This document shows, piece after piece, positions 15,915-24,479 of a stretch of DNA of 64,000 nt. Positions within the stretch are counted from its first letter, which is position 1. Each line of letters begins with the position of its first letter. Both the position numbers and the translations under genes were made by a program. The notes beneath the pieces are model-generated. The model worked only from the letters and a program-made list of their open reading frames with translations. It searched no databases and was not told where the DNA came from. The stretch comes from Alphaproteobacteria bacterium US3C007 (GTDB lineage Bacteria; Pseudomonadota; Alphaproteobacteria; Rhodobacterales; Rhodobacteraceae): assembly GCA_034423775.1 (NCBI GenBank), contig CP139918.1, positions 930,001-994,000 of the forward strand. The letters are read 5' to 3'.

Positions 15915-17720
15915 ATGGGCGATGTTAAAAGAAAGTTTGCAACTATTCTTGCGACAGATTGCGTGGGCTTCAGCAAACATATGCTGGAAGATGAACAGGC
16001 AACCTTTGAAAGCTTAAACGCTTGCCGCGAAATCATTGACTCGCTTATTGAGCAGCATGGTGGCCGAATTTTTCATACCGCGGGGGATTCCGTACTTGCC
16101 GATTTTGAAAGCCCAATTGAAACCGTGAACTGCGCCATCAAATTCCAAGAAGCCATCCAAGAGCGCAATGAAACAATTTCAGATGAGGATCAGCGGCGAA
16201 AGTTACTTTGGAGAATTGGAATCCACTCAGATGACGTAATCTTCGAGAAGGACAATGTATATGGCAATGGTGTCAATATCGCGGCGCGCCTCGAAGCCCA
16301 ATGCGCGCCAGGTCAAATTCTTGTTTCCAGAGTGATAAATGAACAGGTCGCCTCTAGAATTGAAGCGATTTCGAGAGCAGCGGGAACAAAAAAACTGAAA
16401 AATATCTCAAGCGAATTTGAGGTTTTTACCATCTCCACCGATAAAACAAATAATCTTGAAGGCGCAGACATCTCTGAAGAACAAGAAGAAACAGACCGAA
16501 CACAAAAGCCAACGCTGTCTATCCTGCCCTTTAAGAACCTGAATGAAAACGAAGATAGCTCTTTTTTAATCGATGGCGTCTATGAAGACATCCTGACCGA
16601 GCTTTCTATGGTAAGGCAGCTTTCCATTGTTTCGCGCCAATCAAGCGTGAACTTTGCCGATAGCGATAAGGAATTAGATGATTTCATCGCTCAGTTTAAA
16701 GTCAATTACCTCATCCAAGGCTCGATTAGATCATCCGGCTCAAAGGTACGCGTTACGGTTTCACTATTAGAGGCTGATACTAAAGAAATCGTTTGGAGCA
16801 AGCGGTTTGACCGGAAGTTGGACGATATATTCGAAGTTCAGGATGAGATCGTTCGCAGCGTAACACAGGCGATTTTAGGCGAAATTGAGCTGGCCAGCTT
16901 AAACCGAGCAAAACGTAAACCCACCCAAAATATGAGCTCTTATGAATTCCTTCTGAGGGGGAAAGAGGGGCATCATGCGATCGACAAGGATGCCAATGCA
17001 CACGCGCTTGAAATGTTCGATAAAGCCATCGAAGCAGACTCTGCTAATGCGCAAGCTTATGCATGGAAGGCCTGCACTATGGGGCAAGCATTGGGCCGTG
17101 GATGGATAGAGAAATCGCTTGAAGAGGTTATGCCTGAATTTAATAAATTGATGGATCACGCCGTCAAAGCAGATCCCAATGATTTCGAGCTTCACAGGCT
17201 TTTATGCGGCATAAGCACCATGACAGGAAAATTTAAAGCGGCCGTTGAACATGGGAAAAAAGCCTATGATATGGTGCCGAATGATCCAAGAATTTTGCAA
17301 CAATACGGCGAAATTCTATTGAAAACGGGCAAAACCAAACAAGGCTGTGATTTAACATTGCTCGCGTTGGAATATGATCCGGTGGCGCAGGGTCAAACCA
17401 ATAGTGATAAACGCAAAAGCGATGCTGTTTTTGGGTGCTTAATGGATGATCGGGTTGAACTGGGGTTGGAACTGGCGGAAGAAATTGAGGCTTGTTCGGA
17501 AAATATACTTCTGTTCGCCGCAGCGCTCTCAGTGGCAAAATATGGCTCTTTAGAGCAATGCCCTTGGCTGATCAAGGATCTGAAAACCTGCGATTTTGAA
17601 GGGCTGGAAGCAGCGATTGAAGAAATGGGGAGATACGACGTGGTGGTTCAAAGCACCTTACGAGAGGTGTTTCTGGATCACGTTGCAAAGCTGCAACCCA
17701 AATTGCAATTGGTAAGCTGA
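15915..17720 (+). CDS. Class III adenylate/guanylate cyclase with TolB-like and TPR regions
   Basis: The 601-residue protein starts at ATG 15915, 6 bases after AGGGAGA. Residues about 5-175 are a class III cyclase domain: ILATDCVGFSKHM and HTAGDSVLADF give the two metal aspartates, and VNIAARLEA gives the transition-state Asn and Arg. The usual adenine-selecting Lys and Asp appear to be His (FHTAGD) and Asn (DNVYGNGVN), so the nucleotide is uncertain. A TolB-like segment follows, LSILPFKNLNENEDSSFLID to about residue 320, then tetratricopeptide-like repeats to the end. No membrane segment is seen, so it should be cytosolic. This architecture is common in Alphaproteobacteria; the input signal is unknown. 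Confidence 0.88.
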   Translation: MGDVKRKFATILATDCVGFSKHMLEDEQATFESLNACREIIDSLIEQHGGRIFHTAGDSVLADFESPIETVNCAIKFQEAIQERNETISDEDQRRKLLWRIGIHSDDVIFEKDNVYGNGVNIAARLEAQCAPGQILVSRVINEQVASRIEAISRAAGTKKLKNISSEFEVFTISTDKTNNLEGADISEEQEETDRTQKPTLSILPFKNLNENEDSSFLIDGVYEDILTELSMVRQLSIVSRQSSVNFADSDKELDDFIAQFKVNYLIQGSIRSSGSKVRVTVSLLEADTKEIVWSKRFDRKLDDIFEVQDEIVRSVTQAILGEIELASLNRAKRKPTQNMSSYEFLLRGKEGHHAIDKDANAHALEMFDKAIEADSANAQAYAWKACTMGQALGRGWIEKSLEEVMPEFNKLMDHAVKADPNDFELHRLLCGISTMTGKFKAAVEHGKKAYDMVPNDPRILQQYGEILLKTGKTKQGCDLTLLALEYDPVAQGQTNSDKRKSDAVFGCLMDDRVELGLELAEEIEACSENILLFAAALSVAKYGSLEQCPWLIKDLKTCDFEGLEAAIEEMGRYDVVVQSTLREVFLDHVAKLQPKLQLVS

Positions 17721-18010
17721 TATCAGACCGTCTGTCGCTTAATTTGCGCCCGGTAATTTTGGGTTAAGCTCACAAAGTTCCAAGCCTGATGGTTTATTTT
17801 TAGCGCATGGTGCCCGTAGATTTAAAGATCGCGTGACACGTGCGCGCAGGCTCAGCTTACAGCCATGCAATTATCGGTGCCGCATGGATACAGCGCCCGG
17901 AAGCGCTTTGTGAGGCCAGTTTTAAGGAGCCGTTCTACCTGAACTGGCCCACAACTAGCCGTTCTAATATCCAAGAGGCTGCCGTTTCGTCAGACCCATG
18001 TCAGAGGGTT

Positions 18011-18337
18011 TTATTTAAGGGGTGTGGCACCTGTTTCGGTGCGCCAAAACAACCCATCTTTTTTCAGCGTCACCAACATAACGGCTTCTTTATCGCCATT
18101 TTCAAAGTCATTGAATTGGTGGATCACACAGATATCATCATTCTCATATAGACAGCGCCTGTTTGTAACGCTCTCATTTGTCATGGCCGCAGTCATCATC
18201 TCAAGCGTCATATCAGATTTTTTCATAACCTTCCCGTTGGAATGAAATTTGAATTGATAATCCTCATGAAGCAATGCGATCCAGGCTGCAGCGTCATTCT
18301 TATTCCAAGCCTCTTCCCATTGTTCAAAAACTGCCAT
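18011..18337 (-). CDS. NTF2-like (SnoaL-type) protein
   Basis: The 108-residue product MAVFEQWEEAWNKNDAAAWI has the opening helix of the NTF2-like fold, followed by LHEDYQFKFHSNG and a beta-rich half ending GLFWRTETGATPLK. The family covers isomerases, dehydratases and non-enzymatic ligand binders, so no reaction can be assigned. ATG 18337 sits 7 bases after AAGGA; an ATG two codons upstream is too close to it. It is a single gene between the cyclase and the small Cys-rich gene. Confidence 0.75.
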   Translation of the reverse strand: MAVFEQWEEAWNKNDAAAWIALLHEDYQFKFHSNGKVMKKSDMTLEMMTAAMTNESVTNRRCLYENDDICVIHQFNDFENGDKEAVMLVTLKKDGLFWRTETGATPLK

Positions 18338-18550
18338 TTTCATTTCCTTTTCAAATTTCAAAACCACTCTAGGCATACCCGCCTGTATTTCAATCTCTGA
18401 TATTCAATTGAGTAGTCTATAATTGTTAAAAAGCGCTTACTTTAAACACCATAACTGCGCGCGGCGCATTATGCGGTGGCGAGTATTTTGACACATTACA
18501 GCATAATATTAAGCGATGGGACCATAGCGTTAAGTCGCGTTTTCCATCTA

Positions 18551-18581
18551 AAACAACACCCAGAAACCACGGGTTTTTGGG
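18551..18581 (-). terminator. Intrinsic terminator after the small Cys-rich gene
   Basis: On the minus strand CCCAAAAACC-CGT-GGTTTCTGGG forms a 10-bp stem with one G-U pair, followed by TGTTGTTTTAG. It lies 18 bases after the stop of the 55-residue gene and probably ends its transcription unit. Confidence 0.6.
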
Positions 18582-18598
18582 CGTGGACCAGCACGGCT

Positions 18599-18766
18599 CT
18601 AGCCTTCGTTTAATAACGTAAGTTCAACACGCGCGTTCCAAAGTTGCACGCAATCTTCGCAGGATATGCTGACTTTGCGCCGGGCACGATATGCGGGATG
18701 TTTGCGACATCCCTCTGATAAAATCTCTAGTAATTCAATCTTGCGCTTATCTCGCTCATTCAACAT
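18599..18766 (-). CDS. Small Cys-rich protein (C-HPAYRA-C-x2-C-W motif)
   Basis: The 55-residue protein MLNERDKRKIELLEILSEGC continues RKHPAYRARRKVSISCEDCV and ends QLWNARVELTLLNEG. GAGG is 8 bases before the ATG and a terminator follows, so it is very probably expressed. Three cysteines and a histidine (C-x2-HPxYRA then CEDC) with a following LW-AR form a pattern I associate with short zinc-ribbon-like proteins of phages and environmental bacteria; no function is known. It lies 29 bases after the 137-residue unknown gene and is probably in its operon. Confidence 0.7.
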   Translation of the reverse strand: MLNERDKRKIELLEILSEGCRKHPAYRARRKVSISCEDCVQLWNARVELTLLNEG

Positions 18767-18795
18767 GTTCTTGACCTCGCGGTAAAAATTTTGCT

Positions 18796-19209
18796 TCAGC
18801 TTGGGGGTTGGGGATTATTGGCTGGGTTTGAATCTATTACGTTAATTTCTATAAGATGCAGCGTCTCGCCAAGGTTTTGTAAAGATTTTTCCACGACGCC
18901 GGCATGGGCTTTCGAATATACTTGCTCATTCCCAAGATAAAACGCGAAAGATTTGAGATGTTTGGCTTTCTTCTCAGGGTTTTCAATCGTGGCTTTGGTC
19001 CAATCATAAAGGTGATATTGCGCGATATCATTGCATTCCGCTTCTTCGCAATATTCCCGAAACGCATCAAAAGTGCAGACCAACTGCATTCCGTTCTGCT
19101 GGGCAATTTTCAGCACCGCTTGCGACAAAGCCATCGTCCGCGCACCGCGCAGATCGGCCGATAATACCTCAGAGGTTTTGATCCGGATTTGATATAACCA
19201 TTCAGACAT
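18796..19209 (-). CDS. Conserved-looking protein of unknown function
   Basis: The 137-residue protein starts MSEWLYQIRIKTSEVLSADL, with AAAGGA 6 bases before ATG 19209. A frame extending to 19260 adds a basic segment without ribosome site. The body has alternating polar and hydrophobic segments (MALSQAVLKIAQQNGMQLVC, then HLKSFAFYLGNEQVYSKAHA) and no signal peptide or membrane helix. The tail NPANNPQPPS is likely disordered. I recognise no family. It forms a probable two-gene unit with the small Cys-rich gene downstream. Confidence 0.6.
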   Translation of the reverse strand: MSEWLYQIRIKTSEVLSADLRGARTMALSQAVLKIAQQNGMQLVCTFDAFREYCEEAECNDIAQYHLYDWTKATIENPEKKAKHLKSFAFYLGNEQVYSKAHAGVVEKSLQNLGETLHLIEINVIDSNPANNPQPPS

Positions 19210-19722
19210 TTCGGTTCCTTTTATTTTGCGCTTAGACGCGCCGCGCTCACGCCGTATCATAAGAGGCGCGTATCAGCAGCACCAGACATTTGCGGGGCAA
19301 ACGAGCGCACCCGCTTTAGATCCACAACGCGTCACCCATATTTAAATTCAACCCCAAATATATTTTATCAGACAGGGCGTTAAACGCCGACCCTGCGGTA
19401 TTTTTTTGTATAAAATTTGGTAAGGCTGACTTTAATGAATAAAAATACACAGTCAAAAAAGAATAAATAAAGAACAAAAGTAATTTTGTTCTTGTAATGT
19501 TCTTATATTTGATTTAAAAACGATGTGAGGCGGCTCGAGTTACGGCAGTGATGGTGTAAGACAATCAGCCAACTACGGCCGCCTTCAATATTTTTCGCAC
19601 ACAATCCAGCATACCCATCATCCAGCCTTGTGTTAGCGCAATGCAGGCCCAAAGAACTGATGCGTTGCGCAAACCATTTTGCAATTTCAACGCCAAACCA
19701 GCACGCCGCAAGACGGGTGGTT
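19210..19722. other. AT-rich intergenic region with inverted repeats
   Basis: This 513-base gap precedes the unknown-gene pair and follows the VOC gene. AGAACAAAA and TTTTGTTCT form a perfect 9-base inverted repeat with GTAA between (19471-19492), followed by a second GTTCTT copy. An imperfect hairpin CAGGG...CCCTG followed by TATTTTTTT is near 19372-19405. AGGCGGC and GCCGCCT arms about 50 bases apart are near 19528-19586. No protein gene was found; a small RNA is possible but not shown. Confidence 0.35.
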
Positions 19723-20832
19723 TTATTGCCTTACCCAATCATGGTGAACCACGCCTGACCGCGGATCTGTACGGCTGTCATCAAACCATTCTAGCAAGTG
19801 TTCAATCCCATCAAGCGCCTGCAAACGTAAAGGTTCTAAGGCAATCTTGGCTTCTATTGGATCTCTGGTAATGGCTATAAATTCGCACTCACCTGTTTGA
19901 ACAACGCTTCGTCGAATACGGTCTTCTCCCAAAGGAAAATTTTGAATGTTCTCTAAAAACGCCTCGGTACAGTTGGTTTTCACCTTAAAGCGCACAACCG
20001 ACAAAACCTGCATTTCATCTTTCAGGCGGCGCGCATTCTCTTCGATATAAAGATCGAACACCACTGGCCCAGATCTTACCTCAAGCAAGCCACCATTTGG
20101 AAAACCCACCAATTTATCGCTGAAACTTTCTAAACCGCTGAAACGGACAGGCGCATTTTCGTGGTCATCATAAGCGGCGTCAAAAAATGCAATGGTCAAA
20201 ATCTGATTATCGTGGGTGACCAGCATATGTTGCGAAAGCGCACCCGACAAAGGCGCATCGGTAAGGCTCTGCACAATGTCTTCCACAAACCCGTCTTTGG
20301 GAATATATCTTGAGATTACCGCAAATTTTGCAGCCGTATTATGTGAAGGTTCAATCCCTGCGCGCAACGGCACCGCTTTGCGTTGTTCCTGCATCGTTTC
20401 CGTGCGCGGCGCTTGTAGCTGCAGCTCTTGATGCACCTCAATAACGTTGCCCTCCGGGTCATGAAAAAAAATCTGGTGCCATTGCTGCGAGAACGTGGTT
20501 CCATAATCCGCAAATGGGATCCCATGTGCATCAAGATGGGCCTTAAATGCCGTTATATCATCTGTCCGAAAAGCTATATGACCGTTTTCGACCGGGTTGA
20601 TATGGCGTTTGTTTTTTGCGGCAACGTTTAAGTCTTTTTCGGCCAAATGCATTTGCATACTGCCTTCGGTGACAAATTTAATTTTGCCGTCATACCCGTC
20701 GACCTTCGTCGCCTCGGTTCTTACAAATTGCTGGGCGGGAATGGGCTGCATTTGCAAAATATCTCGATAGAAAAGATCAAGGCCTTCCACATCTTTGGAA
20801 ACACAATTGATGTGATGAAACTCTATTTTCAT
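19723..20832 (-). CDS. VOC-family (glyoxalase fold) protein with C-terminal dimeric-barrel region
   Basis: The first about 130 residues form a vicinal oxygen chelate domain: MKIEFHHINCVSKDVEGLDL, ENGHIAFRTDDITAFKAHLD and FFHDPEGNVIEVHQE, with metal ligands likely His7 or His8, the His of GHIAF and the Glu of EVHQE. Residues about 165-369 look like two antibiotic-biosynthesis-monooxygenase-type ferredoxin-like halves. The VOC part could be a dioxygenase, isomerase or lyase. The fusion is unusual at 369 residues, and substrate and pathway are unknown. GAGGGG lies 6 bases before the ATG. It stands alone. Confidence 0.75.
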   Translation of the reverse strand: MKIEFHHINCVSKDVEGLDLFYRDILQMQPIPAQQFVRTEATKVDGYDGKIKFVTEGSMQMHLAEKDLNVAAKNKRHINPVENGHIAFRTDDITAFKAHLDAHGIPFADYGTTFSQQWHQIFFHDPEGNVIEVHQELQLQAPRTETMQEQRKAVPLRAGIEPSHNTAAKFAVISRYIPKDGFVEDIVQSLTDAPLSGALSQHMLVTHDNQILTIAFFDAAYDDHENAPVRFSGLESFSDKLVGFPNGGLLEVRSGPVVFDLYIEENARRLKDEMQVLSVVRFKVKTNCTEAFLENIQNFPLGEDRIRRSVVQTGECEFIAITRDPIEAKIALEPLRLQALDGIEHLLEWFDDSRTDPRSGVVHHDWVRQ

Positions 20833-21332
20833 AAAGGACCCCTCTTTTTTGGAGCACGCTCTGCGCGTGTTGCTGTGCCGTCTTACCCACTATTTGAGTT
20901 TATCCGCATAAGGATAGCGCAAGCCAACGCCCACATCCATAACCACTTGTAAAAACAGCATAACGAATGAACTTAAGGCATCATTGGCCGAGCAAGCAGC
21001 CACCGCGCGGGTGCAAATAATTGAGATCTAATCCCTTTGGGCCTGCCCATTCTTGCGCCCACAAGAAAGGCTGGCGGGCATAGAGGGCGGCTTAACGCAC
21101 CCAAATATAAAGCCCAAAGCCCCACCCATCCTGGCGCCGCCCTACCACACTGTGGCTTGGCTTTAATCAGCGTGGTTTGGCGCGGAAGCGCCCGAAAATA
21201 TAGTAATATTCGTCAATCACACCGCTGCGATTAGATTTGAAAGCCCATTAGAAAAAATGTGAAGCCGGGCCACTGGCTATGCCAAAACCCGACAATTGAA
21301 AGCCCTCTCTCAGCGCCCTTAAACCTGCGCCC
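20833..21332. other. Structured GC-rich gap between phoX and the VOC gene
   Basis: No gene was found in these 500 bases. Several short hairpins occur: CACGC-N5-GCGTG at 20855-20869 in the VOC leader, TTCTTG-N6-CAAGAA near 21049-21066, and GGCGC-GGAA-GCGCC at 21179-21192. The last two lie downstream of phoX and may stabilise or end its mRNA, but none has a clean T-run on the minus strand. Confidence 0.35.
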
Positions 21333-23261
21333 TCAACCAAGCGCAGCGCCATCATCGCGGCGGATCGCAATAATGGAAGATCGCGGGGTTTTATCACCAC
21401 CATCTGGCCAGTTCGACTCTCCCCGCTCGCCCGGATGTTGCACCCCAACAAACACGGTTCTGCGATCTGCAGCCCAAGCAACACCGGTAATTTCAGCCTG
21501 TTTTGGCCCCACCAAGAACCGGCGAATTTCACCCGTTGCCGGATCGCCGATCAGCATTTGATTGTTGCCTTGACCGGCAAAATCTTTTTCGTTCGAATAA
21601 TTCCCATCTGTCTGGATCCATAGCAACCCTTTCTCATCGAAAGACAGACCATCGGGTGAATTGAACATATTGCCCATATTAACATTCGCCGATCCTCCCC
21701 TTGCATCGCTGTGAAGGCTGGGATTTCCCGCCATGACAAAAAGATCCCAGGTAAATGTGTCGGCCGTATGATCGGCCTCGCTGGGCCACCATCGAACGAT
21801 CTGTCCATATTTATTGGCCTCGCGCGGATTGGGGCCGCCCACTGGGGTTTCATCCCCTCCGGCATTCGGTTTCACACCACGGTTTTTATTGTTGGTGAGG
21901 GCGCAATACACTTCCGCTTTTAATGGATTGGCCGTCACCCATTCGGGACGGTCCATGGTTGTTGCACCCAAAGAAGAGGCCGCCAAACGCGTATGGATAC
22001 AGATCATCGCTTGCTCCATACCAGTGGTTTCCGGGGTCAAAGCAAGCCAGGTGCCCGTGCCATCGGCGTCAAATTTTGCGGCGTAAAGCGTGCCTATCTC
22101 CATCAATTTATCCGTATCGCCGCCTTCCGCGTAATAGCCATCCGACACATAGCGATACAAAAACTCACCACGCTCATCATCGCCCATATAGATCACGATC
22201 CGGCCATCGGCGTTCACAACCACTTCGGCATTCTCATGCTTAAAGCGGCCCAAAGCCGTGCGCTTTTTAGGCTTAGAGCTCGGATCATAAGGATCAACCT
22301 CGGTAATATAGCCGTGGCGGTTCGCTTCATTCTGCTCTTGAGAAACGTCAAAGCGTGGATCAACTTTCCACCATCCATAGCCACGATCTTTGCCACTAAC
22401 ACCATAGCGCTTTTGCGCCGCATCTTGCGTAAAACTGTCTGGATCTGCTGTGCCAAAATATCCGTTAAAGTTCTCTTCACAAGCCAGATAGGTGCCCCAA
22501 GGGGTGCGCCCATTGCCGCAATTATTAAAAGTTCCCAACACGGTGACACCTTGCGGGTCGGCATTTGTTTTCATCAAAGCATGCCCGCGAGCAGGGCCGG
22601 TAATCTCCATCGGCTCATCCGGCGTGAATCTGCGATTATAGCGCGAATCTTTGACAATTTGCCACCGGCCATCGATCTCTTTAAGCTCGACCGCCGTTAA
22701 CCCATGCGCATTTTTACCCTTGTTAATATCATCATCGGTGGCATATTTGCCGTCAGGATTATTGCCCCACATGACCGATCGGTTTGTATATTCATTATTC
22801 GCAATCAATATTTGATGCCCATCTTGATCGGTGAAAATCGCCATCCCATCATTGTTATCGCCAAACGCACCGGCTTGGCTGGCCGCGGTGCCGCGGGTTG
22901 CATGGTCAAATTCTGGAATATCTGAAAACAGAGGATCTCCCCAACGCGTTGCAACATGCCAATTATACCCTTTGGGCACCACGACCGTGTCTTTCGTGCT
23001 GACGCTTACGGCTTCGAAACCAAACCGGCTTGTCGCCGCATGGGCGGAGACCGGTGTCAATGCAGTGGTGGCCGCGCTCAAGCCCGCAACGCTGCCCATT
23101 GCGATCACGCCCCCTAAAAAACCACGCCGCGAAATTGCGTCTTCAACGATCGCATCAAAATCATGCCATTTCGATCTAGGGTTGATCGCCTCATCAAATG
23201 CATCAAAAGACAGATTATGTAATTCATCCGTGGATAGATTAATTTGTGAACGTTGAGTCAT
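21333..23261 (-). CDS. phoX: PhoX-family alkaline phosphatase, Tat-exported
   Basis: The 642-residue protein belongs to the DUF839/PhoX family. The N-terminus, about 75 residues long, contains SRRGFLGG, a twin-arginine motif, followed by a hydrophobic segment and AHAA cleavage region. The body has PhoX features such as VPKGYNWHVATRWGDPLF, GNCGNGRTPWGTYLACEENF and WIQTDGNYS. PhoX enzymes use calcium and iron, are exported folded through Tat, and release phosphate from monoesters in the periplasm. They are the main alkaline phosphatase of many marine bacteria. Some family members are uncharacterised, so the substrate is inferred. GGGGAG sits 8 bases before the ATG. No Pho box was recognised upstream. 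Confidence 0.87.
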   Translation of the reverse strand: MTQRSQINLSTDELHNLSFDAFDEAINPRSKWHDFDAIVEDAISRRGFLGGVIAMGSVAGLSAATTALTPVSAHAATSRFGFEAVSVSTKDTVVVPKGYNWHVATRWGDPLFSDIPEFDHATRGTAASQAGAFGDNNDGMAIFTDQDGHQILIANNEYTNRSVMWGNNPDGKYATDDDINKGKNAHGLTAVELKEIDGRWQIVKDSRYNRRFTPDEPMEITGPARGHALMKTNADPQGVTVLGTFNNCGNGRTPWGTYLACEENFNGYFGTADPDSFTQDAAQKRYGVSGKDRGYGWWKVDPRFDVSQEQNEANRHGYITEVDPYDPSSKPKKRTALGRFKHENAEVVVNADGRIVIYMGDDERGEFLYRYVSDGYYAEGGDTDKLMEIGTLYAAKFDADGTGTWLALTPETTGMEQAMICIHTRLAASSLGATTMDRPEWVTANPLKAEVYCALTNNKNRGVKPNAGGDETPVGGPNPREANKYGQIVRWWPSEADHTADTFTWDLFVMAGNPSLHSDARGGSANVNMGNMFNSPDGLSFDEKGLLWIQTDGNYSNEKDFAGQGNNQMLIGDPATGEIRRFLVGPKQAEITGVAWAADRRTVFVGVQHPGERGESNWPDGGDKTPRSSIIAIRRDDGAALG

Positions 23262-23631
23262 GTGAAATCTCCCCTGAAAATAAAATAAGTATTAATTTAT
23301 ATCCAAAAGCATATCTTCAAGCGGTCTAGCGCGTCAAGCGCGTTTACCCCAGGGCACCCTTACGCTGTAAAATACACAGCAAATATAAGGTGACGCAGGC
23401 GTAGCCCCTATTGAGAAACAAAACTGAAAAATGGCACGCTTCGTTTTTGTATGGGTTTTCTTCTGCGGCGCGCCTGTCAAAAAGCGCTCATCCAAAGTGA
23501 TCAAAGCCTATGCGCGCACCCTCTGAAATCGCGCGCTTACTATTTCTGCCGCGTCAAAAAAAGAGGCGCTGATCTTCCAGCGCCTCGGCAAACATTATAC
23601 GTTTAAAAAATCTTAAATCCAACGGATTGGA
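23262..23631. other. phoX promoter region and upstream terminator
   Basis: This 370-base gap holds the phoX leader and, at its right end, the intrinsic terminator of the 23632-24057 gene. I searched by eye for CTGTCAT-type Pho box repeats and found none. Nothing else is recognised. Confidence 0.4.
23556..23586 (-). terminator. Intrinsic terminator of the small membrane protein gene
   Basis: On the minus strand GAGGCGCTG-GAAGAT-CAGCGCCTC forms a perfect 9-bp stem followed at once by TTTTTTT, 46 bases after the stop of the 23632-24057 gene. It is the clearest rho-independent terminator in the window. Confidence 0.88.
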
Positions 23632-24057
23632 TTATTGAACTTGATGCGCCACGTATAAAATATCAGACATGTTGAACAGTAATATCGTGTTCACAACCAA
23701 AAAGAAAATTGGGGCGATATAACCCTCTGCCGTTGCTTTCACGCCTTCGACTTCGGCCCAGTCACTGTTCACCGTAGTATAGCCAAAATACGTTGCGAGC
23801 AACGCTTGCGTCCAAGCAAACGCCACAAAAGCCCATGCGCCTTGCGGACCAACGAATAATAAAACCAAAGCGATCAATGTAGATGCGCCAACGCACGTGC
23901 CTGCAAAGCGTGTCATGAAAACCGCACTATCGCCAAAGCCATATTGATCAACGAAACCCTTCGTGGCGAATAAACAGCGATAACTGTAATACCCACCCCC
24001 GACGATAATCAAAATCCACAACACCATATTCAATGAACCACCAAATGAATCTGCCAT
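23632..24057 (-). CDS. Membrane protein of unknown function (four helices)
   Basis: The 141-residue protein has four hydrophobic stretches: VLWILIIVGGGYYSYR (about 12-27), FAGTCVGASTLIALVLLFVG (about 51-70), AWAFVAFAWTQALLATYFGY (about 74-93) and IAPIFFLVVNTILLFNM (about 113-129). GGGAG lies 7 bases before the ATG. The gene has its own promoter region, with a 15-bp palindrome at 24095-24109, and a strong terminator, so it is a single-gene unit. I do not recognise the family. Confidence 0.7.
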   Translation of the reverse strand: MADSFGGSLNMVLWILIIVGGGYYSYRCLFATKGFVDQYGFGDSAVFMTRFAGTCVGASTLIALVLLFVGPQGAWAFVAFAWTQALLATYFGYTTVNSDWAEVEGVKATAEGYIAPIFFLVVNTILLFNMSDILYVAHQVQ

Positions 24058-24094
24058 TTTTTTCTCCCATTATTGGCTTTTTTCACCATATCAT

Positions 24095-24109
24095 AGATTT
24101 TTAAAATCT
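24095..24109. promoter_or_regulatory. Perfect palindrome in the promoter of the membrane protein gene
   Basis: AGATTTT-T-AAAATCT (plus strand) is a 7-1-7 palindrome about 40 bases upstream of the start codon, overlapping a TATGAT -10-like sequence on the minus strand (24090-24095). It may be an operator. The rest of the 24058-24479 gap shows no gene that I trust. Confidence 0.35.
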
Positions 24110-24479
24110 GAAAAAAACTTTGCTTTGGGCGCTGCCACAGGCGTTTGCGCTTTGCACGCACGGGTCATTGCCAGATGCAAAATTTGCCAGCGTGCCAAAT
24201 AAGGCCCGCGATCGAGCACCGGTTTTCAACCGCATCTAGATAGATTGCTGCGCGCCATAAGGGTTTTTCTATGCCGCAATGCGCTTCTACCTCGCAGAGC
24301 TGCCATATCCTGGTTCGGGCTTGGCGAGCCTCTCAGGTGCCCCGCGCGTTATCATAAGGGGCCGTACCATGACCAAACGGGCAGGTCGTTTCGATCTAAT
24401 CGGTTTTGCAGATTGCAGCCCCAACCGCGCAAAGGCTTACCTGCCATCAGAAAAAAAGCGCTACGGCAATAGATTTTTA

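Noticed and set aside
21248..21561. Frames on both strands overlapping the 3' end of phoX
   Set aside because: Shadows of the phoX coding sequence.
23262..23631. Pho box upstream of phoX
   Set aside because: No CTGTCAT-type direct repeat was found by eye; phosphate control is not shown by sequence.
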